Shown: positions 44,397-55,079 of the stretch, one piece after another
Position numbering within the stretch: the first letter of the stretch is position 1
Layout of the letters: the number at the start of each line of letters is the position of its first letter
Program-made: the position numbers and the translations under genes
From: Multifurca ochricompacta
Taxonomy: Eukaryota > Basidiomycota > Agaricomycetes > Russulales > Russulaceae
Direction: 5' to 3'
Length of the DNA stretch: 64,000 bases
Assembly: GCA_022496185.1 (NCBI GenBank)
Contig: WTXG01000058.1
Coordinates: 123,967 to 187,966, forward strand
The notes under the pieces: generated by a model
What the model saw: the letters and a program-made list of their open reading frames with translations, nothing else
The model's database searches: none
Told to the model about the DNA's origin: nothing

Positions 44397-44561
44397 GGTA
44401 AGAACTTAGATTCATGATGATTTACTTCTACATTCCATGTAATGTATAATACAGCTTGCATATTTTATTCTATGTACTAAAAAAACAGTTTCCTGCTGTC
44501 GAATGCCCAAAACTGAAATACACAACTCCAATGTGATAAAATTGCCCTTTATTGTTGAATT

Positions 44562-45421
44562 TATGGAACAGGCATAGTGCAACTTGTACTAGATACTACA
44601 TCACTACTAGCTATCTCACCTTAATTAGACTTAGAGGCTTAGATGCAGATAGCAACTGCTTTATCTATAGCAGATCTATGTACTATACTGGCTATGTAAC
44701 GGTTTGTGACAGGTCATGACACGGTTTGTGACAAAAATGTGACGTTTTTCGAGTCGCGCGCACGCGCGCGTTCTGTTTCGACTTTTCTGTAATCTCTAGC
44801 TCCGAGTCATATGACTGGAGCTAGTACTTCTCTTATCTGATCACTTCGCTGCACACCATAGAGGGCGCAACCCCTCCTACTTATTCTCATCTCAGTTCAG
44901 GGCATAACCCCTGGAGCATATGACTACCTGGATACTTACTACAACCTTACTGTTAGCTTATATTCATTGATTGTACCTCACTCAAGATGTATTTAAGCTG
45001 CTAGGTTACTGAGACAGACCTTAAGTCTGTTCTCTTGTATCTAATACAGGTGTATTCGACTTCACAAAGATCTGCTTGAACTCCCTAAGTGGCAGCTTAA
45101 GGAGCCTTCCTCCTCAGAAACTCTGCAGGGCTGATTGCCGCTGCTCTCGACTTCGTTCCCTGCACGCGCCCCCTCCTGTACGTCGTGGGCACTTGAAATC
45201 TTGAACCGAACCAGGTCTTCTTAGTTGGACCTTGAATCTTGAGTGCGCCGCATACCTTGAGAGCCTTCAGACACCGAAAACACGACTAGACGCAGTCAAC
45301 ACCTGGCTGTGACAGGCTACTAGATTAAATGAACACATTTTTGACTTGTGTTATCTATGCATGATCGTAATTATGTTGAACCACTATCCCGGAACCTCTG
45401 AACCGCTATCTTGGTTCAACA
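44562..45421 (-). repeat. Solo LTR of the Copia-2 family, containing a nested solo LTR
   Basis: Plus-strand ends are tatggaacagg and cttggttcaaca, the reverse of the Copia-2 LTR. The perfect duplication gaatt is at 44557-44561 and 45422-45426. The interior (44695-45314) is another solo LTR. The remaining 240 bases match the two ends of the Copia-2 LTR, with the middle partly deleted. Confidence 0.87.
44695..45314 (+). repeat. Solo LTR of the tgtaac...gtgaca family
   Basis: It is 620 bp, starting tgtaacggtttg and ending ggctgtgaca, with the perfect duplication ggcta (44690-44694 and 45315-45319). It shares the inverted form of the caggagaacagactt block with 16042-17235. It defines the ends of that family. 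Confidence 0.9.
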
Positions 45422-45426
45422 GAATT

Positions 45427-45558
45427 TGCTGTTGTTTACTTTACATCACGTGATTCGTCAAAGTGCTGGACGAATTGCATCCAGTCGTAGTGGCCGCGCG
45501 ACTTGGGACAAACCCTGAAGCGCGTAATAAATTGGATTTAAAAAAAAAAAAAAAAAAC
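45427..45558 (+). other. Possible 3' end of a non-LTR retroelement or processed insert (aataaa plus A-tract)
   Basis: About 130 bases end in aataaattggattt followed by a run of about 17-18 A. A Crinkler N-terminal domain, without its start codon, begins right after. A polyadenylation-like signal followed directly by a long A tract suggests a retrotransposed 3' end. I do not recognise the short upstream sequence. Confidence 0.35.
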
Positions 45559-45882
45559 TGTCTTTTGCTTGGAATTGACTCGTCAGAAGTCTTCACGGTC
45601 AAGATTCCGAAGACCGAAAATATCAGCATCCTCAAAGACTTGATCAAGGAGGAACAGTCCCCTTGCCTCAATCATGTCGTTGCCTCGGAGCTCACCGTCT
45701 GGAAGGTATCCCTCCCTGCAGACGCCATTTCGCCAGAACTCACAGTCGATGGTGTTAAAGCATTGCGTTCTGTGGAGAAGATCTCTTCGATTTTCGGTGA
45801 AGCTCTGGTGGATGATCATGTACACATTTTGGTACAAGCACCCGCTGGTGTGCCCCATAAACGCTTTCTTGACTTAAGTTGA
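45559..45882 (+). pseudogene. Crinkler N-terminal domain fragment (CRN-a)
   Basis: The frame reads CLLLGIDSSEVFTVKIPKTE, then ILKDLIKEEQSPCLNHV, LTVWKVSLP, and DDHVHILVQAPAG near the end. This is the ubiquitin-like N-terminal domain of Crinkler proteins (LxLxG, dtENVSxLKxLIKEE, LxLWKVSLP, VHIIVQ pattern). The initiator methionine is absent: the right-arm copy starts MSMLSIN just upstream, but here the A-tract replaces it. No C-terminal effector domain follows in frame. Crinklers of fungi are proposed to act in conflict or host interaction; that role is not shown here. Confidence 0.7.
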
Positions 45883-46099
45883 CATTTCCTTTGGTCCCAA
45901 CCATTCTTTCGTCATCTCCATTCAACCATCTCTCCTTCATTTACAAATGCGATGGTCTCCAGTCTCTTTCCCAAACGCTGCCAATTCCTACATTTTAATT
46001 ACACCTTCAAAAGTGAGCCAGCCTGTCGCAGCTCCCGATCCCGCGCAACTTCTCTCGCTCAACTGTTCCATTCTCCGAGTCGATTAGAAGCCGAATCAG

Positions 46100-47862
46100 A
46101 TCTTCACGGTCGAGATTCCGAAGACCGAAAATGTCAGCATCTCAAACGATTGATCAAGGAGGAACAGTCCCGTCGCCTCAATCATTTAGATGCCTCGGAT
46201 CTTATCCTCAGCCAGGTCTCCCTACCCATGGATGATGACCTCAAAGAAAAACTCAAAAACGTCAATCTTACACCATTGGATCCCATCCTACCACTTTCGC
46301 TAGTGTTCCCTCGTGTCGAATGGGATTGCCTGCACGTTGTCGTAACGGTTCCAATTCTGGGTGAGCCGGATATGACTCACCCCGCCGAATAAGGTGTGTT
46401 TCCATTTCTGCATTGTCATCGTGTGTGTAGACGATGCATGCCCTAGCGCACCATCAGATTATTAAGGATGCCAACGCCACCGCCGCACCATCAAGCGTTT
46501 CCAACAGCCTTGCCATATTCAAGTCAGAGCAAGAGAAACGCCCGATTTATGAGGGACACCTGGCTAATCGTAGAGGCCCTCCCATCGCAATATATCACAC
46601 AGCTTTTGCCCAACTTAAAGATTCATTGCAGGATCCCAACAAGGTGGTTGACCCACAGAAGCTGAAACGCATGGATGATACTGCCAAGTTGATCCTAGCA
46701 TCAACACAAATATACCGGACGGAGAAGGAACGCGCCACTATGGTCTACCCATATATATGCAGCGTTTTGGGGATCAAACTATGTGAGAGTGTCACCACGA
46801 CTACTGGTGGGAAGAACAAGGCTGAAAGCGATGCTCTGGTCGAGCAAGATCTCGATGATAAGACGTTCGGCGAAAAAGTTGCTACTGTGGGCCATCTGGA
46901 GCTAAAGAACGAACTCGGTGTCACAGGACAATGTGCAGTTCAAAATACACTAGGGTTGCGTAAGTTGCTCACCAATGACAAGGTCTGTCGCCTACACAAC
47001 TACGTGGATGTAAGAAACTGAACGATGTTTTCCACAGTACAAGGATATATGTAATACAACTTGCTGTCCCTGCATCATTATATCCATCGCTGGTCCATAC
47101 ATCATGTTTGGTGGAGCAATCTGCGCTGGTATCTTCGTCGCCGAGGCATTTACGGATTTCATCTACCTCGGCGGGGCCAAGGAGCAGATTGTGACCCTTT
47201 CCTGGATTTTTGCCGCTGTTGCGCATGCCTTGGACATGCTCAAAGAATACTATCATTGTCTAAAGCTAAACCCAGGCCCACCCAATGTGAACTGGCTATT
47301 TCCTCAGCCAACCTATACCACCAACAGGCACCTGCAAGAGATACCAACAATCCTGAGCCAATTTGATTACGAGGGCCGCGAGCCGGACAACTATCAATGT
47401 TCGCTTTTTGTGGCAACATATAATGACTGCCCAGTCCTCATCAAGTTCTGCCAAGCATACCACGGAAATGCCCATCACATCGTTGCTGATGCTGGCTATG
47501 CGCCACAGCTGTTCTTCTGCGAAAGACTGCAAGGTGGGGTGATCATCATCATCATGGAACTGGTTGATGGCAGGGATGCATTCCATCATTTCGGTAGCAC
47601 CAAGACTATTCCCTCAGATCTGTTGGACGATGTGAAGGCAGCGATCTCCAAACTTCACGCGGCAAATCTTGTATTCGGGGATATGCGCCGGCCCAACATT
47701 CTCATCAAGAAAGAGATTGACAGGTCACAAGAGATTGACAGGTTACGAGCGCTGTTGATTGGTTTTGAATGGGTTGGAGAAGCAGGTCAGGCACGATATC
47801 CGCCCCTTCTTAATGACTCGGGAGAGATTGCATGGGCCGAGGGCTACGTCCGCATGGGTTGA
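46100..47862 (+). pseudogene. Crinkler-type protein with kinase-like C-terminus (CRN-b)
   Basis: A second N-terminal domain (RLIKEEQSRRLNHLDASDL, LSQVSLPMDDDLKEKLKNV; to 46392) is frameshifted at its start. A middle segment is 46434-47009 (YEGHLANRRGPP, YRTEKERATMVYPY). An intron ending at 47037 joins it to YKDICNTTCCPC and GGAICAGIFVAEAFTDFIYLG. The C-terminal kinase-like part has ADAGYAPQLFFCERL, IIIMELVDGRDA, LHAANLVFGDMRRPNIL (catalytic-loop-like) and LIGFEWVGEAGQARYPP. The usual metal-binding DFDW is GFEW here, so catalysis is doubtful. Intron limits are uncertain: the donor may be at 46983 or 47010, and the shorter choice would give only 28 bases. Confidence 0.65.
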
Positions 47863-48094
47863 TGAGGAAGCAGCATGATTTAGACATGATTGATTTGCTC
47901 AATCATTCCATTGAGATGATAACCTGATCAGGCATATCGGACGATAATCTTTCGGAGGTTGTGCGCGACATCAGGAAAAATATAAAATATTAATATTTTT
48001 TGTTGGTTAATTAGGAGAGAGCATGATGAGAAAATGTTTATGTCCTCAAAATTCAGTTGTTCTCTTTTCTTTTCTGCAGATCTGTTTAATTTTT

Positions 48095-49480
48095 GGTCAT
48101 TATATGTCACCTCAAAAAGCGAACATTGATAGTTGTCCGGCTCGCGGCCCTCGTAATCAAATTGGCTCAGGATTGTTGGTATCTCTTGCAGGTGCCTGTT
48201 GGTGGTATAGGTTGGCTGAGGAAATAGCCAGTTCACATTGGGTGGGCCTGGGTTTAGCTTTAGACAATGATAGTATTCTTTGAGCGTGTCAAAGGCATGC
48301 GCAACAGCAGCAAAAATCCGGGAAAGGGTCACAATCTGCTCCTTGGTCCCGCCGAGGTAGATGAAATCCGTAAATGCCTCGGCGACGAAGATACCAGCGC
48401 AGATTGCTCCGCTGAACATGATGTATGGACCAGCGATGGATATAATGATGCAGGGACAGCAAGTTGTATTACATATATCCTTGTACTGTGGAAAACATCG
48501 TTCAGTTTCTTACATCCACGTAGTTGTGTAGGCGACAGACCTTGTCATTGGTGAGCAACTTACGCAACCCTAGTGTATTTTGAACTGCACATTGTCCTGT
48601 GACACCGAGTTCGTTCTTTAGCTCCAGATGGCCCACAGTAGCAACTTTTTCGCCAAATGTCTTATCATGAAGATCTTGCTCGACCAGAGCATCGCTTTCA
48701 GCCCTGTTCTCCCCACCAGTAGTCGTGGTGACATTCTCACGTAGTTTGATCCCCAAAAGGCTGCGTAGATATGAGAAGACCATAGTGGCATGTTCCTTCT
48801 CCGTCCGGTATATTTGTGTCGATGCCAGGATCAACTTGGCAGTATCATCCACGCGTTTCAGCTCCTGTGGATCGACCACCTTGTTGAGATCCTGCAATGA
48901 ATCTTTAAGTTGGGCAAAAGCTGTGTGATATATCGCGATGGGAGGGCCTCTACGATTAGCCAGGTGTCCCTCATAAATCGGGCGTTTCTCTTGCTCCGAC
49001 TTGAATATGGCAAGGCTGTTGGAAACGCTTGATGGTGCGGCGGCGGCGTTGGCATCCTTAATAATCTGATGGTGCGCTAGGGCATGCGTCGTCTACACAC
49101 ACAATGACAATGCAGAAATGGAAACACACCTTATTCGGCGGGGTGAGTCATATCCGGCTCGCCCAGAACTGGAACCGTTACGACAATGTGCAGGCGATCC
49201 TTTTCAACATGAGGGAACACTTGCAAAGTGGTAGGAGGGGTTCCAATTGTGTAAGATTGACATTTTTAAGAGTTTCTTTGAGGTCATCATCCATGGGTAG
49301 GGAGACCTGGCTGAGGATAAGCTCCGAGGCAACGACATGATTGAGGCGAGGGGACTGTTCCTCCTGGATTAAGTCTTTGAGGATGCTGATATTTTCGGTC
49401 TTCGGAATCTTGACTGTGAAGACTTCTGACGAATCAATTCAAAGCAAAAGACAGTTGATGGAGAGCATGGACATTGTAGG
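48095..49480 (-). pseudogene. Crinkler-type copy, truncated (CRN-c), right arm of the inverted repeat
   Basis: On the minus strand, MSMLSINCLLL at about 49480 is followed by a TGA and then IDSSEVFTVKIPKTE, LIQEEQSPRLNHV and LSQVSLPMDDDLKETLKNV (to about 49200), with a later frameshift. The middle exon (about 49080-48510) and the third exon (48481-48110, ending NYQCSLF) match CRN-b closely, including the same short intron near 48510-48483. Identity stops near 48095, so the kinase-like part is missing. Intact start plus lost C-terminus contrasts with CRN-b. Confidence 0.75.
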
Positions 49481-49518
49481 TAAGATGGGCAGGACGCGAG
49501 TGAAGTCACCTTATTCTA

Positions 49519-50294
49519 AAGTGGTAATCTTGTCACATGACTGTGATTTGTAATAATATTTATTTAAAAAAGGCAAAATATCATTACAATCAGTTGGAAT
49601 AAGATCAGATAAGGATTAAATAAGAACCTTGGTGTTCTCGCGCATTCTCGCTACTCTATGTCTAGCTATTTAATGACTTTCATTGTGTATCATGTGTTCT
49701 CATCAAAATGTGTGGGCCTAGAGCAGTAGAACATTTGTAGCAGAAGGAGTGCTATAATCCATTGCATGGACAGGAGGAGGGAGGATGTTAAGCATCTTCA
49801 CTATTAGGTTTTTTTTTTTTGAAATTGATTTTATTCGCACTTCAGGGCCTTGCCCAAATCACGTAGCTACTACCAGTACATAGTAACTACTGTTGTGAAC
49901 ATGAGAGAAGGGTGGGAACCACCATGTGCAAAACCTCTTGGTAGAGGGAAACAAGAGGCAGTGTGTAATAGAGAAGGAGTGGAGAGGGGAAGAGAGCCTG
50001 TGTGTTGGAGAAGAAAGGTGAACTTACCCATACTACCCAACGTCACCAACTCAGACTTAATCCAGCTCACAAGGTCGTCTTACCAAAGGAGGCCTTGTGA
50101 AGGCCCACGTGTCCTGGATGATAGTGAGGGGGTTGAGGTCGTCGCATGAGCAGAGCCGGTCTTTCACTAGGTCGAACTGTTGTCTACATGTCACATGACT
50201 TTGATTTGTAATGATTTTTTGTTGATCAACGATAACTTTCCTTTTTAAAATAAATATTATTACAAATCACAGTCCTGTGACAAGATTACCACTT
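49519..50294. mobile_element. Non-autonomous TIR element (MITE-like), TA flanked
   Basis: Terminal inverted repeats of about 55 bp (aagtggtaatcttgtcacat inward from each side) differ by one substitution and one indel. They are flanked by TA on both sides (49517-49518 and 50295-50296), as for Tc1/mariner-like elements. A related direct copy of the subterminal block (cacatgactttgatttgtaa) lies near 50192. The interior holds a 12-13 base T run near 49810 and no convincing transposase. It lies just upstream of NACHT gene A. Confidence 0.75.
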
Positions 50295-50389
50295 TAGGGA
50301 TGTCAGCGGTGGGGGAGAGGTGGGTGAGCTAACGATAGCGGGGCAGTCGCAGGCGAGTCACTGGCCCTTTGCCTTCCCTCAGTTTTGAG

Positions 50390-53300
50390 ATGACAGATCA
50401 ACCACATTCTGCGACTTTATCCTCCTCATTTGAACTCAGGTCACTTTTCAACACCACCTTCAGCGATTACGAGAAGCGGACAGGGGTCAATTTAGTTGAA
50501 AACCATCTCGCCATCTATCTCAATAATTGCGACACCGCTGAATCTATCGTTGCCACATTTCGAAACCAAATTCAAGTGTTAAACAAACTCAGTGGCGATG
50601 ATGCCGCAACAATTATGAAGTGGCTTAAGCGGATTGTCCGTCTCTCATACCCGCTCTCTGCCAACGGAGTTCTCGGCAACGCAGTTGCGTCTCTGGTACG
50701 TTTAAACCGGCCTTCCACGTCCTTCTATCTATGCCATAACGCCTATCCTTCAGTCTTTCCCTCCCGACAAAGCGTTTTTGCTGGACTTGGTGTCCTTCTC
50801 ATAGTACGAATATGGTCGAATTCCTTCATGAAATCCTTGTAACCTCTATCACCACAGGCCATTGATGCCTCTCAAGTTAGCACGAACTACGACATGCTCA
50901 TCGATCTTTTCAGATCTCTCGAAGCCTTTCTCAAACGTCTCAGTACTCACATCAAGATCCCACTTACGAATGCGATGACGGAGACAATAGTGAAGATATT
51001 GCTTCAACTTCTCTCCACTCTCGGCCTTGCAACACAACAAGTTAACCAAGGGAGGCTGGGTAGGTCCTTCTCATCGAAGATTCACTGCCCTGGCTCAAAT
51101 TCACGCAGAGAGGGTGGGAGAAATGCTCTTAGGAGAGAATGATGTCGAAGCGGTGCTGCAGAGGCTGGGAAATACCTCCCAGAATGAGTCTCGGACGGCC
51201 GCGGGGCAGGCCCTGGAGATAATTTACGGTCTTGTCCAGAACATGAAGGCACTTATGAATGGTACTCAATTCTTGTTGATTGATTTCCAACGCTGTACTA
51301 AACTGGCGCATCTTATTTAGATGGCAAAGCATCAACAGATGATATCAAATATGCTCTCGGTAGGTTTCGCTTTGGGACATGGGTCATGATAACCGACGAT
51401 GGGTACCAGTTATCGTACAGAGACTGGCGACTGACATAATAGACAAGTCAAAGCGTTCGTTATCCCCTTAAGAGCCCCATTCCTAAACTGAGACTACCTC
51501 ATACTCAGGTGACCAGCTGGTGAAGGACGTACAAGTCTGGCTATCTCCCACGGATCCGTTCGAAAGCCACGACATGGCGCGCAAGGCTCATCACCCCGGA
51601 ACGGCGGCGTGGTTCATTCAAGGTGACACCTTCTCTGAATGGAAAAAGACGGGTTCCCTGTTGTGGATTCATGGAAAGCGTACGTATCTCCTGCTCTTCA
51701 TTTCCTTGCCACCTACAAATCGCCCCTCTGTTTCATAGCGGGATCAGGAAAGAGCGTTCTTTGGTATGAAAACTCCGACAGCTTCTCTTGGGTCAGCTCA
51801 CTGACGTCATTGTCGAATAGCTCAACCATAATTGAAGAAATCACAGCGATACGCGAAGCTGGGTTAGCCTCCATGGCGTACTTTTACTTCGATTTCAAGG
51901 ACACGGCAAGGCAAAGCGCCCGCGACTTAGTTTCTTCTCTTCTTGCCCAACTATGCGAGCAGTCCGATCTTTGTTCCGATATTCTTTCTCGCCTGTATTC
52001 GACACATGCCGCGGGCTCGAGGCAACCCCGTATTGACGCACTCCTAGACTGCTTGAAGGATATGCTCGCGCTTCCTGGACAAGGCCCAATTTATATCATC
52101 TTGGATGGTCTCGACGAATCTCCTAAAACCTCTGGCACGCCATCCAAAAGAGAAAGTATTCTGGAGCTTGTAGAATGGCTTGTCAACTTGCGCGGTTCTA
52201 ATCTGCGTATATGCGTCTCTAGCTGTGCCGAGACGGACATCCGAGGAGTTCTCCAACCGTTGGCATCTCAGATAGTGTCCCTTCATGATGAGATGGGGCA
52301 TATAGAGGATATCAATGACTACATTTACTTTTTCGTCAAGTCAGACGCGAAAATGGGAAAGTGGAGAAATGAAGATAAGGATTTTGTGGTGAATAAGCTG
52401 TCAGAAGAAGCTGGGGGAATGTATGGTGTCACCTTTCTCTGCGCTACGCGAAACTTATTCACGTGTTGGTACAGATTTCGATGGGTGTTCTGCCAATTGG
52501 ACCAGCTGCGCCGATGTCTTCCTGAAGGTATTCGGCGCACTTATAACGAATTCCCGGAGACTTTGAAAGAAGCATACGAGCGCATATTGCAGGATATCGA
52601 CGAGAAAAGGTGGATGTGTGCCCACCGTCTCTTTCAATGCTTGGCCGTGGCTTCTCGCCCACTTCGTGTTTCGGAACTTGGAGAGTTCCTCGCGTGGGAT
52701 TTCCGGCCAGATGAACTACCCGTGTTCGAAGCGAGTTGGCGCCCTGAAGATCTAGAAGATGCCTTGCTGTCCACTTGCTCCAGTTTGATTGCTATTATCA
52801 ACATGGATGGCTCCTCGGTCGTACAATTTTCCCACTTCTCTGTTAGGCAGTTCTTATTATCGAGCCACCTCTCCGCAACAGCTAGAGGTGCTGCTCGCTA
52901 TCACTTTTCCCTTGAACAGGCTCATTTCACAGTCGGCCAAGGCTGTCTTGCTGCGTTGCTCCAGCTAGACAAGCACATTAACAAAAGCAGCATTGTGGAC
53001 TTCCCTCTTGCCGTCTATGCCGCCCAGTCTGTGGTCATTCCTGCCCCAAGTCGGTATGTCAAGGACTATATGCAAGAGGCACTGAAGCGCCTCTTTGACC
53101 CAAATAAACCGCACTTCGCTATCTGGGTTTGGATATACAATGTGGATGAAAACTCGAGAGAATCCATGACCTCAGAGACTCCATTACCGCCACGAGCGAC
53201 CCCCTTATACTACGCCTCTCAGTTCGGCTATCTTGGCGTAGTTGAATGGTTGTTGTCCAATGGACACTACAATTTCAGTGACATTTCTGGTCACTATGGG

Positions 53301-53789
53301 ACCCCGATGATCGCGGCATCTGCAAAAGGACATTACGATGTTTTGCAGAAACTACTGTGGTATGGTGGAAATTCATATATATCCACCCAGTGTCCAGACG
53401 GCCGGTCTGCATTATATTTGGCATCAGAAAATGGTCATCGGGAGACCGCGGAGCTGCTCCTTGGAGGGAACGCGAACGTGGATACCTGGTTTAAGGACCA
53501 AGATAATCCACTCGGTGTGGCATTGCGGAACGGCCATTTGGAAGTTGCAAAACTACTGCTTGAGCGCGGCGCACATGTGGATCACCAGAATAGGTTCGGA
53601 GAGACTCTACTGCACCATGCGTCCCTCGGGAAATACGATCTAGCATTTGTACGACTCCTCTTAGACCGAGGTGCAAATATATCCGTACGCGACAACCGCG
53701 ACCAGACCCCGCTCCAATTAGCAAGAACAAGTGGACAAGAAGAAATTGCGCAACTATTATCGGAGCACGGCGCTGGTACAACAAACTAA
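50390..53789 (+). CDS. NACHT-ankyrin STAND protein with Goodbye-type N-terminus (gene A)
   Basis: My model has ten exons: 50390-50695, 50754-50803, 50858-51059, 51109-51261, 51321-51359, 51410-51454, 51509-51679, 51739-51763, 51821-52420 and 52475-53789. The N-terminus (FSDYEKRTGVNLVENHLA, IMKWLKRIVRLSYPLS) fits the fungal STAND Goodbye domain. The P-loop GKPGSGKS is split by the intron at 51680; Walker B is IIYILDGLDE-like (IYIILDGLDE). The region after NACHT has WVFCQLDQLRRCLP and VQFSHFSVRQFLLSS. About six ankyrin repeats end the protein (from RATPLYYASQFGY). Exon 2 is 50 bases where gene C has 51, so the frame breaks there unless it is skipped; all later exons keep phase. Likely an NLR-like immune or allorecognition sensor (inference). 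Confidence 0.82.
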
Positions 53790-53989
53790 AGTGCAGCCCA
53801 TTCCGGGATTGCTCCATGAGCGTACGTACGCTCGCATTGTGCTGATGTAAATTATTGGATGGTTTCCAGTTTCTATACGGAACGGGATTCACCTTATTGA
53901 TGGCGAGTGGTGGAGAAATGGGATCTTTTTGTTTGGATCCCCGTTTATTAGGGTTTGTTTTGTTAGTTACGTTAAGTCTTGGCTTGTTT

Positions 53990-54600
53990 TGTTTTGTGAA
54001 CACCAATTTTGAATCGATCTTGGGAGGCATGCCCTTTCTGTGTTCCCCCAAGATCATCGAACAACGATTCGGAGAGGTGTTTGATGAGGCCGTGATGCAT
54101 TTTAATCATTTCATCCAAACCGTTTGAACAAGAAGTCCTGGCACATAGATATCTAATCCATTTCATGGCATGCGGCGCGGCGGCTTTCCTGGCGATTAAC
54201 GCGATTTACCCATACTTGTATGGTGGTATCGACCTTGATGTGAAGAGAATTGGATTTATAATCGCCCAAGTGAAGAACGATTTTCAGACGCTGGAAGGCG
54301 CGACATTGACGAAATCTTCATGAGAATGGATCCCGTCGAATGTGACTTGACTCGACGTGTCAGATAAGCAATGATGGGAGATTCCCGATCCCGATCATCC
54401 GTATCTTCTTTTCGCTCTCCTGTGATGACCCCACCACATTGGACGCAAGACGTACGAATCGCCATCAGATGATGCAAGGACTGCCGATGAAGATGGAGAA
54501 CTGCTGTTCACTTCATATGATCATCCATGCTCCGGAGTCAGCCCACTCATCCTCCAACCGGTGGAAGAATATCCTGAAGTGTGGAAAAATATTTGGTGAA
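53990..54600 (+). pseudogene. Relic of the conserved gene found at 62643-64000
   Basis: NFESILGGMPFLCS, FGEVFDEAVMHFNHFIQ and later RYLIHFMACGAA-, NAIYPYLYGGIDLDVKRIG- and IRIFFSLS-like pieces follow the order in the gene at 62643-64000, in changing frames. Only the C-terminal half is present. It lies between NACHT genes A and B in opposite orientation to the parent copy. Confidence 0.75.
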
Positions 54601-55079
54601 TAGACCCGGTGATTGGAACACCTTTACAAGAGGCCGGGGGAACGTGATGTACTTCGTTCTTCCTATTGATGGAACTGATCACGGACACACTGCTCATTGG
54701 TAGGGTGTACTTTGAAGGGAAATGGGAGACATGTCAAGCATAGCTCCATGCAACCGAGCTACACGACTGCTTGCTCTCACAATGAATGAAGCGAAGGCCA
54801 TCGTGTCCGTGTTACTATCGGAGCCCACATTGGAGTGTCACGCCCATGCCACCTGCTAGTTCACATTCCGTTTCGTACGATAGATATCTATTTACACAGT
54901 ATACAAGTGTAATGCAAGACTCAGAACAAAACGCAACCATTTCCACCAAGCAATTTATTTAACTTGAACGTTGATAAGAGGAATGGGTGCCTGCCTAAAG
55001 TCATATGGTGCACCGAATGCGTGTAGAACACGAGACACTACATCTACTATCCAAAGTTGAATCCTCCCCTCCCTGCAAC
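54601..55079. other. Intergenic region, no gene seen
   Basis: I see no conserved frame or repeat here. It lies downstream of the relic and of the 3' end of NACHT gene B. Confidence 0.6.

Noticed and set aside
44150..44560. Additional gene after the MULE relic
   Set aside because: Only the MULE C-terminal blocks are recognisable; the remaining 160 bases are AT-rich and show nothing.
49850..50149. 100-codon frame inside the TIR element as a transposase
   Set aside because: It has no recognisable motif and lies in a short non-autonomous element; it is likely a chance frame.
53855..54127. Separate small gene with a hydrophobic start
   Set aside because: Its second half matches the conserved gene at 62643-64000 and the frame breaks afterwards, so it is part of a relic.
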